DNA of 64,000 bases, from the NCBI GenBank assembly GCA_017829075.1, contig JAGAJA010000042.1:1-64000 (forward strand), in the 5' to 3' direction. This document shows positions 33,421 through 42,493 of the stretch, piece by piece. Positions within the stretch are counted from its first letter, which is position 1. Each line of letters opens with the position of its first letter. Source of the DNA: Oscillospiraceae bacterium. GTDB taxonomy: Bacteria > Bacillota_A > Clostridia > Oscillospirales > Ruminococcaceae. The notes under the pieces are model-generated. The model was not told where the DNA came from, did no database searches, and worked only from the letters and a program-made list of their open reading frames with translations. Made by a program: the position numbers and the translations under genes.

Positions 33421-33795
33421 TTATTTCTTATCTGAACCGAAATATTTCTTCAGCCTTGATTCTGTGATAAAGATACACACAAACAGCGGAACAAGCTGAA
33501 GCGTTGTAAGGATCAGGCAGATGATAAGACTGACATCTTCGCTGGTATTCCTAATCACCTGATATATCCCCACTCCCGCCGACAGAGCAAGAGCAGGTAT
33601 ATTCATCAGCGTACACAGCTTCCCGAAAGTCACCTGCGCATAATCCCATGCTTCCTTGCTGGAATAGGCGAGCTTTGTCTTATATCCGACAGCGTCGCCG
33701 TAGGGAGCGGGGAACTTCCAAAGCAGAAGCCCTACGATGATGAAAATGATCGGTGCAGGGAGATAGCATACCATCATAATAACGTTGTCGTTCAT
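33421..33795 (-). CDS. SdpI-like small membrane protein
   Basis: 124 residues, about three membrane helices. The segment GYKTKLAYSSKEAWDYAQVTFGK resembles the C-terminal box of the SdpI/immunity family. SdpI protects Bacillus from a toxin and anchors a repressor, but this protein is shorter. It lies 4 nt downstream of an RHH gene in a three-gene module with an SPFH protein. Role unknown. Confidence 0.65.
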   Translation of the reverse strand: MNDNVIMMVCYLPAPIIFIIVGLLLWKFPAPYGDAVGYKTKLAYSSKEAWDYAQVTFGKLCTLMNIPALALSAGVGIYQVIRNTSEDVSLIICLILTTLQLVPLFVCIFITESRLKKYFGSDKK

Positions 33796-33799
33796 TATG

Positions 33800-33988
33800 T
33801 CACTCCTTATCCTCGCCGGAGGAATGTCTGCGGCGGTATTTCACGCATTCGGTCAGCAGATACTCTATCTGACCGTTCACCGAGCGGAAATCGTCCTCAG
33901 CCCACTTCATCAGTTCGTTGTAGAGTGTTGAAGAAAGGCGCAGAGGAATCTGCTTTTTTCCCTGCTTCTCGTCCTTTGTTTCAGCCAC
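33800..33988 (-). CDS. Ribbon-helix-helix (Arc-type) DNA-binding protein
   Basis: 62 residues from GTG 33988, chosen because AAAGGAGGG lies 6 nt upstream; a longer frame from ATG 34006 would contain that site. The RHH fold is visible as KQIPLRLSSTLYNELMKWAEDDFRSVNGQIEYLLTECV. It lies between the SPFH gene and the SdpI-like gene, and a perfect palindrome in the operon promoter is a candidate operator. Confidence 0.8.
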   Translation of the reverse strand: MAETKDEKQGKKQIPLRLSSTLYNELMKWAEDDFRSVNGQIEYLLTECVKYRRRHSSGEDKE

Positions 33989-34042
33989 AATGCGCCCTCC
34001 TTTCATTTTGTGCAGTCACCCGGCAGCTTTGGTTTGGATAGA

Positions 34043-35005
34043 TCAATAGATAGACCCGCTGTTCACGATAGGCTGCGCGTCCTTGTTGCCGCAGAGAACT
34101 ACCAGCAGGTTGCTTACCATCTGAGCCTTGCGCTCCTCGTCAAGCTCGCAGACATTGCTTTCGCTCAGCTTGTTGAGCGCCATTTCCACCATTCCAACTG
34201 CGCCGTCAACGATCTTCTGACGAGCCTCGATGATCGCAGTAGCCTGCTGACGCTGGAGCATTGCCGCAGCGATCTCCGGCGCATATGCAAGGTGAGTGAT
34301 TCGTGCCTCGATTATCTCCAGACCGGCGTTCTCAACACGTTCCTGAAGAGTAGTTTTAAGCTGGCTGCAAACCTCCTGAGAAGAGCCACGCAGCGACTTT
34401 TCATCAGAATCGGTGGAGTCGTAGGGGTAGCAGCGTACAACGTCCCGCAGTGTGGAATCCGCCTGAATTGACAGAAATCCCTCGTAATCGTCAACATTGA
34501 ACACTGCTTTTGCGGTGTTCACTACTTTCCATACTATAACAATTCCGACCTCGATAGGATTACCGAGCTGGTCGTTGATCTTCTGCTTGCGGTTGTCGTG
34601 GGTCATTGCTTTAAGGGAAATCTTGGTGTGGGGAACTGCCTGCCTTGTAGCAGAACCGGGCTGTACTTTCGGAGTTACCGGTGTGCTGAAAATGTTCACG
34701 AAATAGAATCCCTCATGCTTGAGAGTGCCGATGTATTTGCCGAACAGTGTGAGCACCAGAGCCTCGTTTGGCTTGATTATACGCAGACCAATGAACGGAA
34801 ACCAGCCGATGCAAAGCCAGACGATACCGACGATCATTCCGACGTCATAGCTGCTGAACTGGTCTTCTACCACGTTGGACGCGCAGAATATCACCAAAAC
34901 CAGAGCCGCGATATAAAGCAGCATCGTGATAAACAGCATTGCCCAGCCGCTCGGAGCTTTCAGCTCCTTTTCTTCGTAATTCATGTTTTTTTCAGAGCTT
35001 TTCAT
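34043..35005 (-). CDS. SPFH/Band 7 domain protein
   Basis: 320 residues. Two N-terminal membrane helices (about 20-42 and 52-72) precede an SPFH domain (about 75-250) with IIKPNEALVLTLFGKYIGTLKHEGFYFVNIF and VQERVENAGLEIIEARITHLAYAPEIA. The C-terminus is helical. SPFH proteins scaffold membrane microdomains. First gene of an SPFH-RHH-SdpI-like operon. Confidence 0.88.
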   Translation of the reverse strand: MKSSEKNMNYEEKELKAPSGWAMLFITMLLYIAALVLVIFCASNVVEDQFSSYDVGMIVGIVWLCIGWFPFIGLRIIKPNEALVLTLFGKYIGTLKHEGFYFVNIFSTPVTPKVQPGSATRQAVPHTKISLKAMTHDNRKQKINDQLGNPIEVGIVIVWKVVNTAKAVFNVDDYEGFLSIQADSTLRDVVRCYPYDSTDSDEKSLRGSSQEVCSQLKTTLQERVENAGLEIIEARITHLAYAPEIAAAMLQRQQATAIIEARQKIVDGAVGMVEMALNKLSESNVCELDEERKAQMVSNLLVVLCGNKDAQPIVNSGSIY

Positions 35006-35037
35006 AATTAACCTCCCAGAAATACATTAGTCAATAT

Positions 35038-35091
35038 GATATCAATTTGATATCTTGATGACATTATAGCACCGCAGTCATATTTTGTCAA
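35038..35091 (-). promoter_or_regulatory. Promoter and palindromic operator of the SPFH-RHH operon
   Basis: On the minus strand TTGACA (35091-35086) and TATAAT (35068-35063) are 17 nt apart. Just downstream, 35038-35054 is GATATCAATTTGATATC, a perfect 17-bp palindrome at about +2 to +20, suited to repression by the RHH protein. Confidence 0.75.
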
Positions 35092-35108
35092 GAGGTTCTC
35101 CGAAAAAA

Positions 35109-35148
35109 TACAAAAAAATCCGCCCGGAGCGATTGCCCCGGACGGAGG
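35109..35148 (-). terminator. Terminator of the YjfB-like gene
   Basis: On the minus strand TCCGTCCGGGGC pairs imperfectly with GCTCCGGGCGGA, followed by TTTTTTT. Confidence 0.75.
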
Positions 35149-35162
35149 AAACTGCACGAAAA

Positions 35163-35348
35163 TTAAACTCTGACATTCAAGAGATTGCCCTTTCCGTCGG
35201 GAGAAGGCATATTGTCCATCATATCAGTGATCATCTCCATGCTCTGCTCGGTTGATTCCATAGTTTTCTTCATCATGCCGATGGAAACACCGTTTTGCAG
35301 GTTCGCCATAGCCATACTCATGGATAAAGCAGCGATTTCAGACTCCAT
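35163..35348 (-). CDS. YjfB-like small protein (putative motility protein family)
   Basis: 61 residues: MESEIAALSMSMAMANLQNG, then VSIGMMKKTMESTEQSMEMI. This matches the short YjfB family of Firmicutes, often labelled motility-related on weak grounds. It has its own promoter and terminator. No flagellar genes lie in the window. Confidence 0.75.
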   Translation of the reverse strand: MESEIAALSMSMAMANLQNGVSIGMMKKTMESTEQSMEMITDMMDNMPSPDGKGNLLNVRV

Positions 35349-35380
35349 AGAACAACACTCCTTTCGCAGTTTTCATTATC

Positions 35381-35409
35381 AATATACCATATTCCGGTCA
35401 GTTTGTCAA
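35381..35409 (-). promoter_or_regulatory. Promoter of the YjfB-like gene
   Basis: On the minus strand TTGACA (35409-35404) and TATATT (35386-35381) are 17 nt apart. Confidence 0.8.
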
Positions 35410-35489
35410 GGGAAAGAACAATTTTTCGGCTGAATACCGGCTGATTTCCTGCAAATAATAATAAAAATCGTATCAAAGGCGGTGTTCTG

Positions 35490-36788
35490 ATGAGATCTTT
35501 ATGGCATGACAGCGTGGAAATGCCTTGCTTTCCAACGCTCAAGAACGATATAAAAACCGATGTGCTGATAATCGGCGGAGGTATTGCGGGGCTGCTTACC
35601 GCGCATTTTCTGCATGAAAACGGAGTTCGGTACGTTCTTGTTGAAAAGGACAGGATTTGCGGCGGAACAACTGGAAATACCACCGCTAAGATAACCTTTC
35701 AGCATGGGCTGATCTATGATAAGCTGCTGCGGGAATTTGGGGCTGAGAAAGCCGGAATGTACCTTGCTGCGAACCGGGCGGCATTTGAGAAATACGCGGA
35801 GCTTTGCCGGGAGATCGACTGCGACTATGAGCGGAAAGACAACTTCGTTTACTCCGTGAGCGACCGGAAAAAGCTTGAGGAAGAAATGAATGCTCTTTCT
35901 GAAATAGGCTATGACGCTGAATTTGCGGAAACACTGCCGCTGCCTATGGAAACTGCCGGTGCGGTGTGCTTCAGGGCTCAGGCGCAGTTCCACCCGCTGA
36001 AATTTCTGAAAGCGATATCCAAGGATCTGAACATCTATGAGAATACCCTTGTTCGGGAGATGATAGGCACGACAGCGGTCACGGACTGGGGGAGAGTCAA
36101 GGCGGAAAAAGTCATTGTCGCAACGCATTTCCCGTTTATAAACAAGCACGGCAGCTATTTCCTGAAGCTGTACCAGCACCGTTCCTATGTTATTGCGCTT
36201 GAGAACGCTCAGAATGTCGGCGGAATGTACGTTGACGATTGCCGGAAAGGGCTTTCGTTCCGGAATTACGGAGATCTTCTGCTGCTTGGAGGCGGGGGAC
36301 ACAGAACTGGAAAATCCGGCGGTAACTGGCGGGAGCTGCGGGAATTCGCCGCAGTGAAGTACCCCGGCGCACAGGAGCAGTATTTCTGGGCGGCGCAGGA
36401 CTGTATGAGCCTTGACGGAGTACCGTATATAGGCAGCTATTCCCGGAATACACCGGATATGCTGGCGGCAAGCGGCTTCAATAAATGGGGAATGACCGGC
36501 GCAATGCTGGCTGCTATGCTGCTCAGCGATATGGTCTGCGGAAAGCGGAACGATTATGCGGAGCTTTTCGACCCGTCCAGAAGTATCATGAAGCCGCAGC
36601 TTCTTGTAAATGGCTTTGAGGCGACAAAAAATCTGCTGACGATTTCGAAAAAGCGCTGTCCTCACCTCGGCTGCGCGCTTAAGTGGAACTCCGCCGAGCA
36701 TTCATGGGACTGCGCCTGCCACGGATCGCGTTTCTCGGAAAAGGGGAGGGTGCTGGATAATCCGGCAAACGGCGATCTGGAGAAATAA
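35490..36788 (+). CDS. FAD-dependent oxidoreductase fused to a Rieske domain
   Basis: 432 residues. The N-terminal DAO-type FAD fold begins DVLIIGGGIAGLLTAHFL with EKD at the end of the second strand. The C-terminal Rieske [2Fe-2S] motif is CPHLGCALKWNSAEHSWDCACHGSRF (two Cys, two His). The architecture matches the YhfW-like group. The Rieske end is slightly short but both ligand pairs are present. Substrate unknown. Divergent from the YjfB-like gene. Confidence 0.88.
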   Translation: MRSLWHDSVEMPCFPTLKNDIKTDVLIIGGGIAGLLTAHFLHENGVRYVLVEKDRICGGTTGNTTAKITFQHGLIYDKLLREFGAEKAGMYLAANRAAFEKYAELCREIDCDYERKDNFVYSVSDRKKLEEEMNALSEIGYDAEFAETLPLPMETAGAVCFRAQAQFHPLKFLKAISKDLNIYENTLVREMIGTTAVTDWGRVKAEKVIVATHFPFINKHGSYFLKLYQHRSYVIALENAQNVGGMYVDDCRKGLSFRNYGDLLLLGGGGHRTGKSGGNWRELREFAAVKYPGAQEQYFWAAQDCMSLDGVPYIGSYSRNTPDMLAASGFNKWGMTGAMLAAMLLSDMVCGKRNDYAELFDPSRSIMKPQLLVNGFEATKNLLTISKKRCPHLGCALKWNSAEHSWDCACHGSRFSEKGRVLDNPANGDLEK

Positions 36789-36864
36789 TCAGGAGGACGC
36801 GTGGGAAACCATGCGTCTCTCTTGTGTTTCTCAGGATTAGTGAAGTTTTTGCGCACATTTCCCC

Positions 36865-36893
36865 TTGACATATTTTCCCCGAACAGATATAAT
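36865..36893 (+). promoter_or_regulatory. Promoter of GH31-sfsA
   Basis: TTGACA at 36865 and TATAAT at 36888 with a 17-nt spacer. Confidence 0.85.
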
Positions 36894-36930
36894 AATCATA
36901 GAAAACATTATACCTGTGAAAGGAATACAT

Positions 36931-39021
36931 ATGACAGTAAACACCGAAAACAACCGCCTTACCGCATCATTCGGAGGCGCAAGACTTATTGTTGAGCCGT
37001 GGGGCGAAAGCTCCGTCCGGGTGAGAATGTACCCGGCTCTTTCAGAAATACCGGAATGCGAGCGGTTGAGCGCTTCGCCTTATTACAGTGCTTTAACCGA
37101 GCCGGTTTCCCACAACTGCGCTATCCGTAGTGAAACGGTAGATACTACCGACCCGTGGTATAAGGGCGAGGAATACGCCCAGTACCACCAGACCGGAACT
37201 GACTATTACCTGACCTGCGGAAAGCTCACCGTAAAACTTGACAACGAGGGCAGGCTCAGCTTTCTGAACCAGCGCGGAGAAGTCCTTACAGAGGAATACT
37301 GGCGCAACCGCAACCGGATCAACCGCTACTGCGTTCCGCTTAGAATTGACGGAAGAGAACTGAAACCGCGTCAGGGCGGCACGGATTACGAACTGTTCGC
37401 GCGGTTCGAGGCTTACGACAACGAGAAGATCTTCGGCATGGGACAGTATCAGGACAGTCACCTTGACAAGAAAGGCTCTGTTCTGGAGCTTTGCCACCGC
37501 AATTCTCAGGCGAGCGTGCCGTTTTATATCTCCAGCCGGGGCTATGGATTTCTTTGGAATAACCCGGCGGTAGGCACTGCGGCTTTCGGCATGAACAAGA
37601 CCGAATGGTACGCAAGATCTACGAAGTACCTCGACTATTTCATAACCGCCGGAGATACACCGGCTGAGATCACCGAGCACTACACCGCAGCCGCCGGCAG
37701 AGCGCCCAGAATGCCGGAATATGGTCTTGGCTACTGGCAGTGCAAGCTGCGCTACCGCACTCAGGAGGAGCTTCTTTCCGTTGCGCGGGAGCACAAGCGC
37801 CGGGGGCTTCCTATGGACGCTATCGTTGTGGATTTCTTCCACTGGACAAGGCAGGGAGATTTCAAATTCGAGCCCCGCGACTGGCCTGATCCGGAGGGCA
37901 TGGTGAAAGAACTGAGATCCCTCGGAATTGAAACGGTGGTTTCGGTATGGCCTACAATTGACGAGCGCAGTGAGAATTTCGGCGAAATGGCGGATAAAGG
38001 AATGCTGGTTTCTGCTGACCGTGGCAGCGGGATACATATGACATGGATGGGAAACACGGTTTTCTATGACGCAACGAACCCTGCGGCGCAGCAGTTTGTA
38101 TGGGACAAGTGCAGGGAGAATTATTACAGCAAGGGCATTCGCAGCTTCTGGCTGGACGAAGCCGAGCCGGAATACGGCCCTTACGACTTTGACAACTACC
38201 GCTACTATGCAGGCCCTGCGCTGCAATGCACGAACATTTACCCGCTGATGTACGCAAAGGGATTCTATGACGGACTTAAGGCGGCGGGCGAAAAGGACGT
38301 GCTGAGCCTTGTGCGCTGTGCGTGGGCAGGCAGCCAGAAATACGGCGTGCTCACATGGTCGGGGGATATTCATTCCAGCTTCCGGGCAATGCGTGAGCAG
38401 ATACAGGCGGGGCTTTCCATGAGCGTTGCGGGAATTCCGTGGTGGACGTCGGATATCGGCGGCTTCCTCGGAGGAAACATCGAGGACGAGGGCTTCCGAG
38501 AACTGCTGGTGCGCTGGTTTGAGTGGGGCTGCTTCTGCCCGGTATTCAGAATGCACGGCGAGCGTTCTCCGTGGTACGAGCGAGAAGAGGAGTTCATAAA
38601 CGGCGTGCGTCAGCTCACCTCCGGTCAGGACAACGAGGTGTGGAGTTTCGGCGAGGATAATTACGAGATACTTAAAAAGTACCTGTTTGTGCGGGAAAAA
38701 TTGCGCCCCTATATGAGAAAGACAATGGACGAATGCTCCGCAGTTGGCGCGCCGGTAATGCGTCCGCTCTGGTATGAGTTCCCAGAGGACGAAACGGCTT
38801 GGAGCATTGAGGACGAGTATCTGCTCGGCGGCTCTCTGCTGGTAGCTCCGGTGACGGAATCCGGGGCAGAGGAGCGGTCTGTGTATCTCCCGGCGGGAAC
38901 TGTCTGGAAGAACGCATCGACCAAGACGGTATATAAAGGCGGACAGACGGTGGTTGCACCCGCGCCGATTGATGTAATTCCGGTATTTGTCCGTGGAAAC
39001 GAGGATATTGAAGTATTTTGA
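36931..39021 (+). CDS. Glycoside hydrolase family 31 (alpha-glucosidase/alpha-xylosidase type)
   Basis: 696 residues from ATG 36931 (GAAAGGA upstream); the promoter lies inside the longer frame, which excludes an earlier start. The GH31 barrel contains PRMPEYGLGYWQCKLRY, VVDFFHW, nucleophile D409 in FWLDEAEPE, and acid/base D479 in SGDIHSSF, followed by IPWWTSDIGGF and FRMHGERSPW. No signal peptide, so it acts on imported oligosaccharides. The glucose/xylose preference is not decided by sequence alone. sfsA overlaps its stop codon. Confidence 0.92.
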   Translation: MTVNTENNRLTASFGGARLIVEPWGESSVRVRMYPALSEIPECERLSASPYYSALTEPVSHNCAIRSETVDTTDPWYKGEEYAQYHQTGTDYYLTCGKLTVKLDNEGRLSFLNQRGEVLTEEYWRNRNRINRYCVPLRIDGRELKPRQGGTDYELFARFEAYDNEKIFGMGQYQDSHLDKKGSVLELCHRNSQASVPFYISSRGYGFLWNNPAVGTAAFGMNKTEWYARSTKYLDYFITAGDTPAEITEHYTAAAGRAPRMPEYGLGYWQCKLRYRTQEELLSVAREHKRRGLPMDAIVVDFFHWTRQGDFKFEPRDWPDPEGMVKELRSLGIETVVSVWPTIDERSENFGEMADKGMLVSADRGSGIHMTWMGNTVFYDATNPAAQQFVWDKCRENYYSKGIRSFWLDEAEPEYGPYDFDNYRYYAGPALQCTNIYPLMYAKGFYDGLKAAGEKDVLSLVRCAWAGSQKYGVLTWSGDIHSSFRAMREQIQAGLSMSVAGIPWWTSDIGGFLGGNIEDEGFRELLVRWFEWGCFCPVFRMHGERSPWYEREEEFINGVRQLTSGQDNEVWSFGEDNYEILKKYLFVREKLRPYMRKTMDECSAVGAPVMRPLWYEFPEDETAWSIEDEYLLGGSLLVAPVTESGAEERSVYLPAGTVWKNASTKTVYKGGQTVVAPAPIDVIPVFVRGNEDIEVF

Positions 39022-39674
39022 GCCTGCATTATGAAAACATATCCCGCGGTATATTCCTGCGCCGCCTGAACCGATTTATTGCGGAGGCGGAGGTAGACGG
39101 ATCGGTCTGCAAAGTCCATGTCCGCAACACCGGGCGGTGTACCGCGGTCATCTCACCCGGCGCGGAGGTAAGCCTGCAAAGGAACAGCGATCCCTCGCGC
39201 AAGACCTCGTGGACGCTTATCGCAGTGAAAACCCCGGAATACGGCTGGGTAAATCTCGACAGCCTTGCGCCGAACAAAATAGCGGGGGAGTGGCTTGAAC
39301 GACAGGGATTTCAGCAGATACGCCCGGAATTCCGCTTCGGTGATAGCCGCATTGACTTCTATGCGGAGCGTGACGGTGAACGGTATCTTATCGAGGTAAA
39401 GGGCTGTACACTGGAGCAAAACGGAGTTGGATTGTTCCCGGACGCGCCCACTACCCGCGGAGCAAAGCACCTGCGGGAGCTTACTGGGGCGGCGGTTAAG
39501 GGATACCGCCCGGCGATCGCGTTTGTGATAATGCTGAACGGCATAAAAGAGGTTCAGCCCAACTCGGAGATAGACCCGGAGTTTGCGGCTGAATTTGCGA
39601 ATGCAATGGCGGCAGGGGTAGAAGCTTACTTCATTCCATGCCGATGTACGGAAGATGAAGTATTTCTGACGTAA
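39018..39674 (+). CDS. sfsA: SfsA family DNA/RNA nuclease
   Basis: 218 residues from TTG 39018, overlapping the GH31 stop by 4 nt. It has the N-terminal OB-like part (FIAEAEVDG, HVRNTGRC) and the nuclease-like core with RIDFYAERDGERYLIEVKGCTLE and FPDAPTTRGAKHLRELT. Once named sugar fermentation stimulation protein, and now viewed as a PD-(D/E)xK-like nuclease. Ribosome site weak, consistent with coupling. Confidence 0.93.
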   Translation: MSLHYENISRGIFLRRLNRFIAEAEVDGSVCKVHVRNTGRCTAVISPGAEVSLQRNSDPSRKTSWTLIAVKTPEYGWVNLDSLAPNKIAGEWLERQGFQQIRPEFRFGDSRIDFYAERDGERYLIEVKGCTLEQNGVGLFPDAPTTRGAKHLRELTGAAVKGYRPAIAFVIMLNGIKEVQPNSEIDPEFAAEFANAMAAGVEAYFIPCRCTEDEVFLT

Positions 39675-39686
39675 TAAAAAATGATG

Positions 39687-39710
39687 CCCTCCGGAATGAC
39701 CCGGAGGGCT
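39687..39710. terminator. Bidirectional terminator
   Basis: GCCCTCCGG and CCGGAGGGC flank AATGAC, between convergent sfsA and the cyclophilin genes, with A/T tracts on both sides. Confidence 0.8.
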
Positions 39711-39721
39711 GTGTTTATTTC

Positions 39722-40723
39722 TTAAGTTTCAGAGGAATTATCTGCTTCTTCAGATTCTGAGGAGTCATCGAGCAATTCGCCGTCGGAGGAACTTTCTATT
39801 TCTTCAGCGTTCGAAGAGCTATCAGATTTGCTGCTGGATTTGCCGGATTCTCCGGAGGTTTCTTCCTCAGTAGGCGCTGTATAGGTTTCGATAGTAACGG
39901 AGGAAATGATGATATCCTTGACCGGCATTGATTTCTCGCCGAAAGCGTTAGTTTCCACCTCCACGGAGGAAATGCTGTCGATCACGTCAAAGCCCTCGAA
40001 AACCTGTCCGAATACCGTGTAGCCGCCATCGATTTGATAAAGACCGCCGACCTTTGCGTATTTGTCAATTACCGCCTGATCGTTAGCGCCCATGATCTTT
40101 GCGTGATTTGAATAGTAGGACTGGAGATAGCTGTTTTTCTTTGCCTGACTGGAATCCGCTTCCCATTCTGCTGCGGCAGCTTCTGCGGCAAGCTCGTCCA
40201 CCTTTGCCTGAACCTTTGCCGTGTCAACTTTAGTGACGTCCTGAGAGGTCTTGTTGTTCACGATATAGAACTGCGTAGCGCATCTGCCGTATTCATCTGC
40301 CGCGTAGCACAGCGCTCCGTAGAAGTTTCTTGCCTTTTCGCTGACCTCGATCGGGAATGTGCTGCTTGTGGTCTTATCCTTATCCTCTCCGGTGTAGGCG
40401 GCAGTTCCGCCGGTTCCGTCACCGTTGAGGGAACCGCCCTGTATCAGGCTGTCCTGAATAACACGGTGAATTTTCAGCCCGTCATAGTATCCCTGCTCCG
40501 CAAGCTCAATGAAATTCTCAACGCCGATCGGAGCAATATCCGGGAAAAGCTTCGCCTTGACCGTACCGTAGTCCTTAATCTCGATCACGGCGATTTTGTC
40601 ACCGTCCGCAAATGTGATATCCCCGATATTACCTGAGGAGCTGTTTGCGCCGGAGCAGCCGGAAGCCGACAGAATAACGCCGACAGACAGCGCCGCGCTT
40701 ATCAGAATACGCTTTAAATTCAT
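39722..40723 (-). CDS. Cyclophilin-type peptidyl-prolyl isomerase lipoprotein, copy 1
   Basis: 333 residues. A lipoprotein signal ends at SASGC. The cyclophilin domain has KIHRVIQDSLIQGGSLNGDGTGG, keeping the catalytic arginine, and YAADEYGRCATQFYIVNNK. A helical insert (about 155-225) interrupts the fold, and the C-terminal 45 residues are Ser/Glu-rich. It should act on folding outside the membrane. Last gene of a Cys T-box operon, 30 nt after copy 2. Confidence 0.9.
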   Translation of the reverse strand: MNLKRILISAALSVGVILSASGCSGANSSSGNIGDITFADGDKIAVIEIKDYGTVKAKLFPDIAPIGVENFIELAEQGYYDGLKIHRVIQDSLIQGGSLNGDGTGGTAAYTGEDKDKTTSSTFPIEVSEKARNFYGALCYAADEYGRCATQFYIVNNKTSQDVTKVDTAKVQAKVDELAAEAAAAEWEADSSQAKKNSYLQSYYSNHAKIMGANDQAVIDKYAKVGGLYQIDGGYTVFGQVFEGFDVIDSISSVEVETNAFGEKSMPVKDIIISSVTIETYTAPTEEETSGESGKSSSKSDSSSNAEEIESSSDGELLDDSSESEEADNSSET

Positions 40724-40753
40724 GGTGTCATTCCTTTCCCGTCATTTCTGCGG

Positions 40754-41665
40754 TCACTCCGCAGTGTATACCTTGACCGACTTTATGATGATTTCCTTAA
40801 CAGGCTGACTTTTTTCGCCGCCGGAATTTTCTGTGACTTCCACTGCTGAAATGCTGTCGATCACATCAAATCCCTCAACGACCTGTCCGAAAACGGTGTA
40901 GCCGCCGTCCAGATAATAAACGCCGCCCTGCTTATACTTTTCCTTGATCTCGCTTGTGGCATTTTCCAGCATATCAGCGAGATTTCTGTACTGGTTCTCA
41001 ACCGCTTCGTAGTAGCTGTATTCCATTGTTCCGGCGGAATAGCTTTCCTTGTAGGTCTTTGCAAGCTCTGCGGTCTGCTTTGCTTCGTCTGCGCTAACGC
41101 TGTCGAGATCCTGAGCCTGCTTGCTGTTTACAATATAGAACTGAGTGGAGTTCTTGCCCATTGCGTTGGCATAGCATAGCGCTCCGTAGAAGTGACGCGC
41201 GTTGTTGTCTACCTCAACGCCGAAGCTGTCCGAGCTGCTTCCCTCGCCGGAATAAGCGGCATTTCCGCCGGTTCCGTCGCCGTTTTCAGAGCCGCCCTGA
41301 AGCATAAAGTCCGAAAGCACACGGTGAATGTTCTTTCCCTCGAAATATCCGTCCTGTGCAAGCTGTACGAAGTTCTGAACTCCGATCGGGGCAATGTCCG
41401 GGAAAAGCTTCGCCTTAATTTTGCCGAAGCCCTCTATTTCAAATTCAGCAACGATGTCACCGGACTGTATCTTTACATCGCCGATATTTCCGCCGGTAGC
41501 AGGAGCGTTCTTCACCATCTGGGAGGCGTCGCTGCTTCCTGATGCGCTGTCTGCTGCTGAGGAATCTCCACTTGCGGAGGTGACGTTTGAGCTGCTGCAT
41601 GACGCAAAGCTCATAACGCAGACCGCGGCAGTGACTAAGCTCAGAATTGACCTTTTGATATTCAT
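40754..41665 (-). CDS. Cyclophilin-type peptidyl-prolyl isomerase lipoprotein, copy 2
   Basis: 303 residues. Signal and lipobox MSFASC. The domain has NIHRVLSDFMLQGGSENGDGTGG with the catalytic arginine, YANAMGKNSTQFYIVNSK, and GGVYYLDGGYTVFGQVVEGFDVIDSI. It shares the helical insert of copy 1. Tandem duplicate. Confidence 0.9.
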   Translation of the reverse strand: MNIKRSILSLVTAAVCVMSFASCSSSNVTSASGDSSAADSASGSSDASQMVKNAPATGGNIGDVKIQSGDIVAEFEIEGFGKIKAKLFPDIAPIGVQNFVQLAQDGYFEGKNIHRVLSDFMLQGGSENGDGTGGNAAYSGEGSSSDSFGVEVDNNARHFYGALCYANAMGKNSTQFYIVNSKQAQDLDSVSADEAKQTAELAKTYKESYSAGTMEYSYYEAVENQYRNLADMLENATSEIKEKYKQGGVYYLDGGYTVFGQVVEGFDVIDSISAVEVTENSGGEKSQPVKEIIIKSVKVYTAE

Positions 41666-41679
41666 TTGTTATCCCTTTC

Positions 41680-42480
41680 TTATTCTTCCGCAGAGCCGGA
41701 ATTTCCAGCTTCCTCGCTGTTATAGGTGGAGATCGTCACCGACTTCACCATAACCGTTTCCAGAGGGCGATAGGTTTCTTCGTCCGACTGGAGCGCGCTT
41801 ATCTTCTCAACAACGTCCAGACCCTCGTAGGTCTGACCGAAAACCGTTACCGTACCAGCCATACCGAAAACTCCGCCCACCTCAATGAATTTGTCAAACA
41901 GGTTGGAGAGGTTCGCCTTTTCAACGTCTGATCTGTTTTCGGTTTCCGCAAGAGATTGTTTCAGCTCGTCGATCTGCTCCTGGGTCATGGTCGGGTCGGT
42001 GTTGCAGACGATATACCGGGCGTCCGAATACCCGGGCAGCTCTGAATAAGTGACAAGCGCGCCTCTGAACGGCCAGAGATTTACGTTGCACTCATGTTCA
42101 AGCGCCTCGGAGTCGTCCTTTCTTCCGGTGAACTGACCCTTTTCGTCCTCAAATCCTCCGGTGAGGAAGTAGGTGTCTGTCACCACCGCATAAACCGGCA
42201 GATTGTTGTATTGTCCTGCTTCTGCGCGTTCAACGAACTTCGCAACAGTGTTGGGGCAGTATTCCTCATAAAGCACCGCCCGAATCTCTCCAAAGTCAGT
42301 GTCGATGATCGCGATTGTGTCGCCGTCCTCCGGCGGTTCAAGCTGAACCAGATTAATGCTTGAGAAGTCGTAATCCATCATAGCGTTGTAGTTGGAGCTT
42401 GTAAATGTGCAGCCGGACAGGGCAAGAGAGCTAGCCAGCGCCGCAGCCGCAGTAAATGCGGCAAAAATTCTACGTTTCAT
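41680..42480 (-). CDS. Degenerate cyclophilin-like lipoprotein, copy 3
   Basis: 266 residues. Signal with lipobox ALSGC. The fold can be followed (IAIIDTDFGEIRAVLYEEYCPNTVAKFVE... GTVTVFGQTYEGLDVVEKI), but the active segment reads PVYAVVTDTYFLTGG, so the HR pair holding the catalytic arginine is lost. It probably binds rather than isomerises. First cyclophilin after cysS (13-nt gap). Confidence 0.8.
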   Translation of the reverse strand: MKRRIFAAFTAAAALASSLALSGCTFTSSNYNAMMDYDFSSINLVQLEPPEDGDTIAIIDTDFGEIRAVLYEEYCPNTVAKFVERAEAGQYNNLPVYAVVTDTYFLTGGFEDEKGQFTGRKDDSEALEHECNVNLWPFRGALVTYSELPGYSDARYIVCNTDPTMTQEQIDELKQSLAETENRSDVEKANLSNLFDKFIEVGGVFGMAGTVTVFGQTYEGLDVVEKISALQSDEETYRPLETVMVKSVTISTYNSEEAGNSGSAEE

Positions 42481-42493
42481 TGCAAATCCTCGA

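Noticed and set aside
35499..36701. 400-codon open frame antisense to the DAO-Rieske gene
   Set aside because: The sense frame has FAD and Rieske motifs and a promoter; the antisense product shows no domain.
37093..38556. 487-codon open frame antisense to the GH31 gene
   Set aside because: It mirrors the codon structure of a clear GH31 gene with catalytic residues and has no family features of its own.
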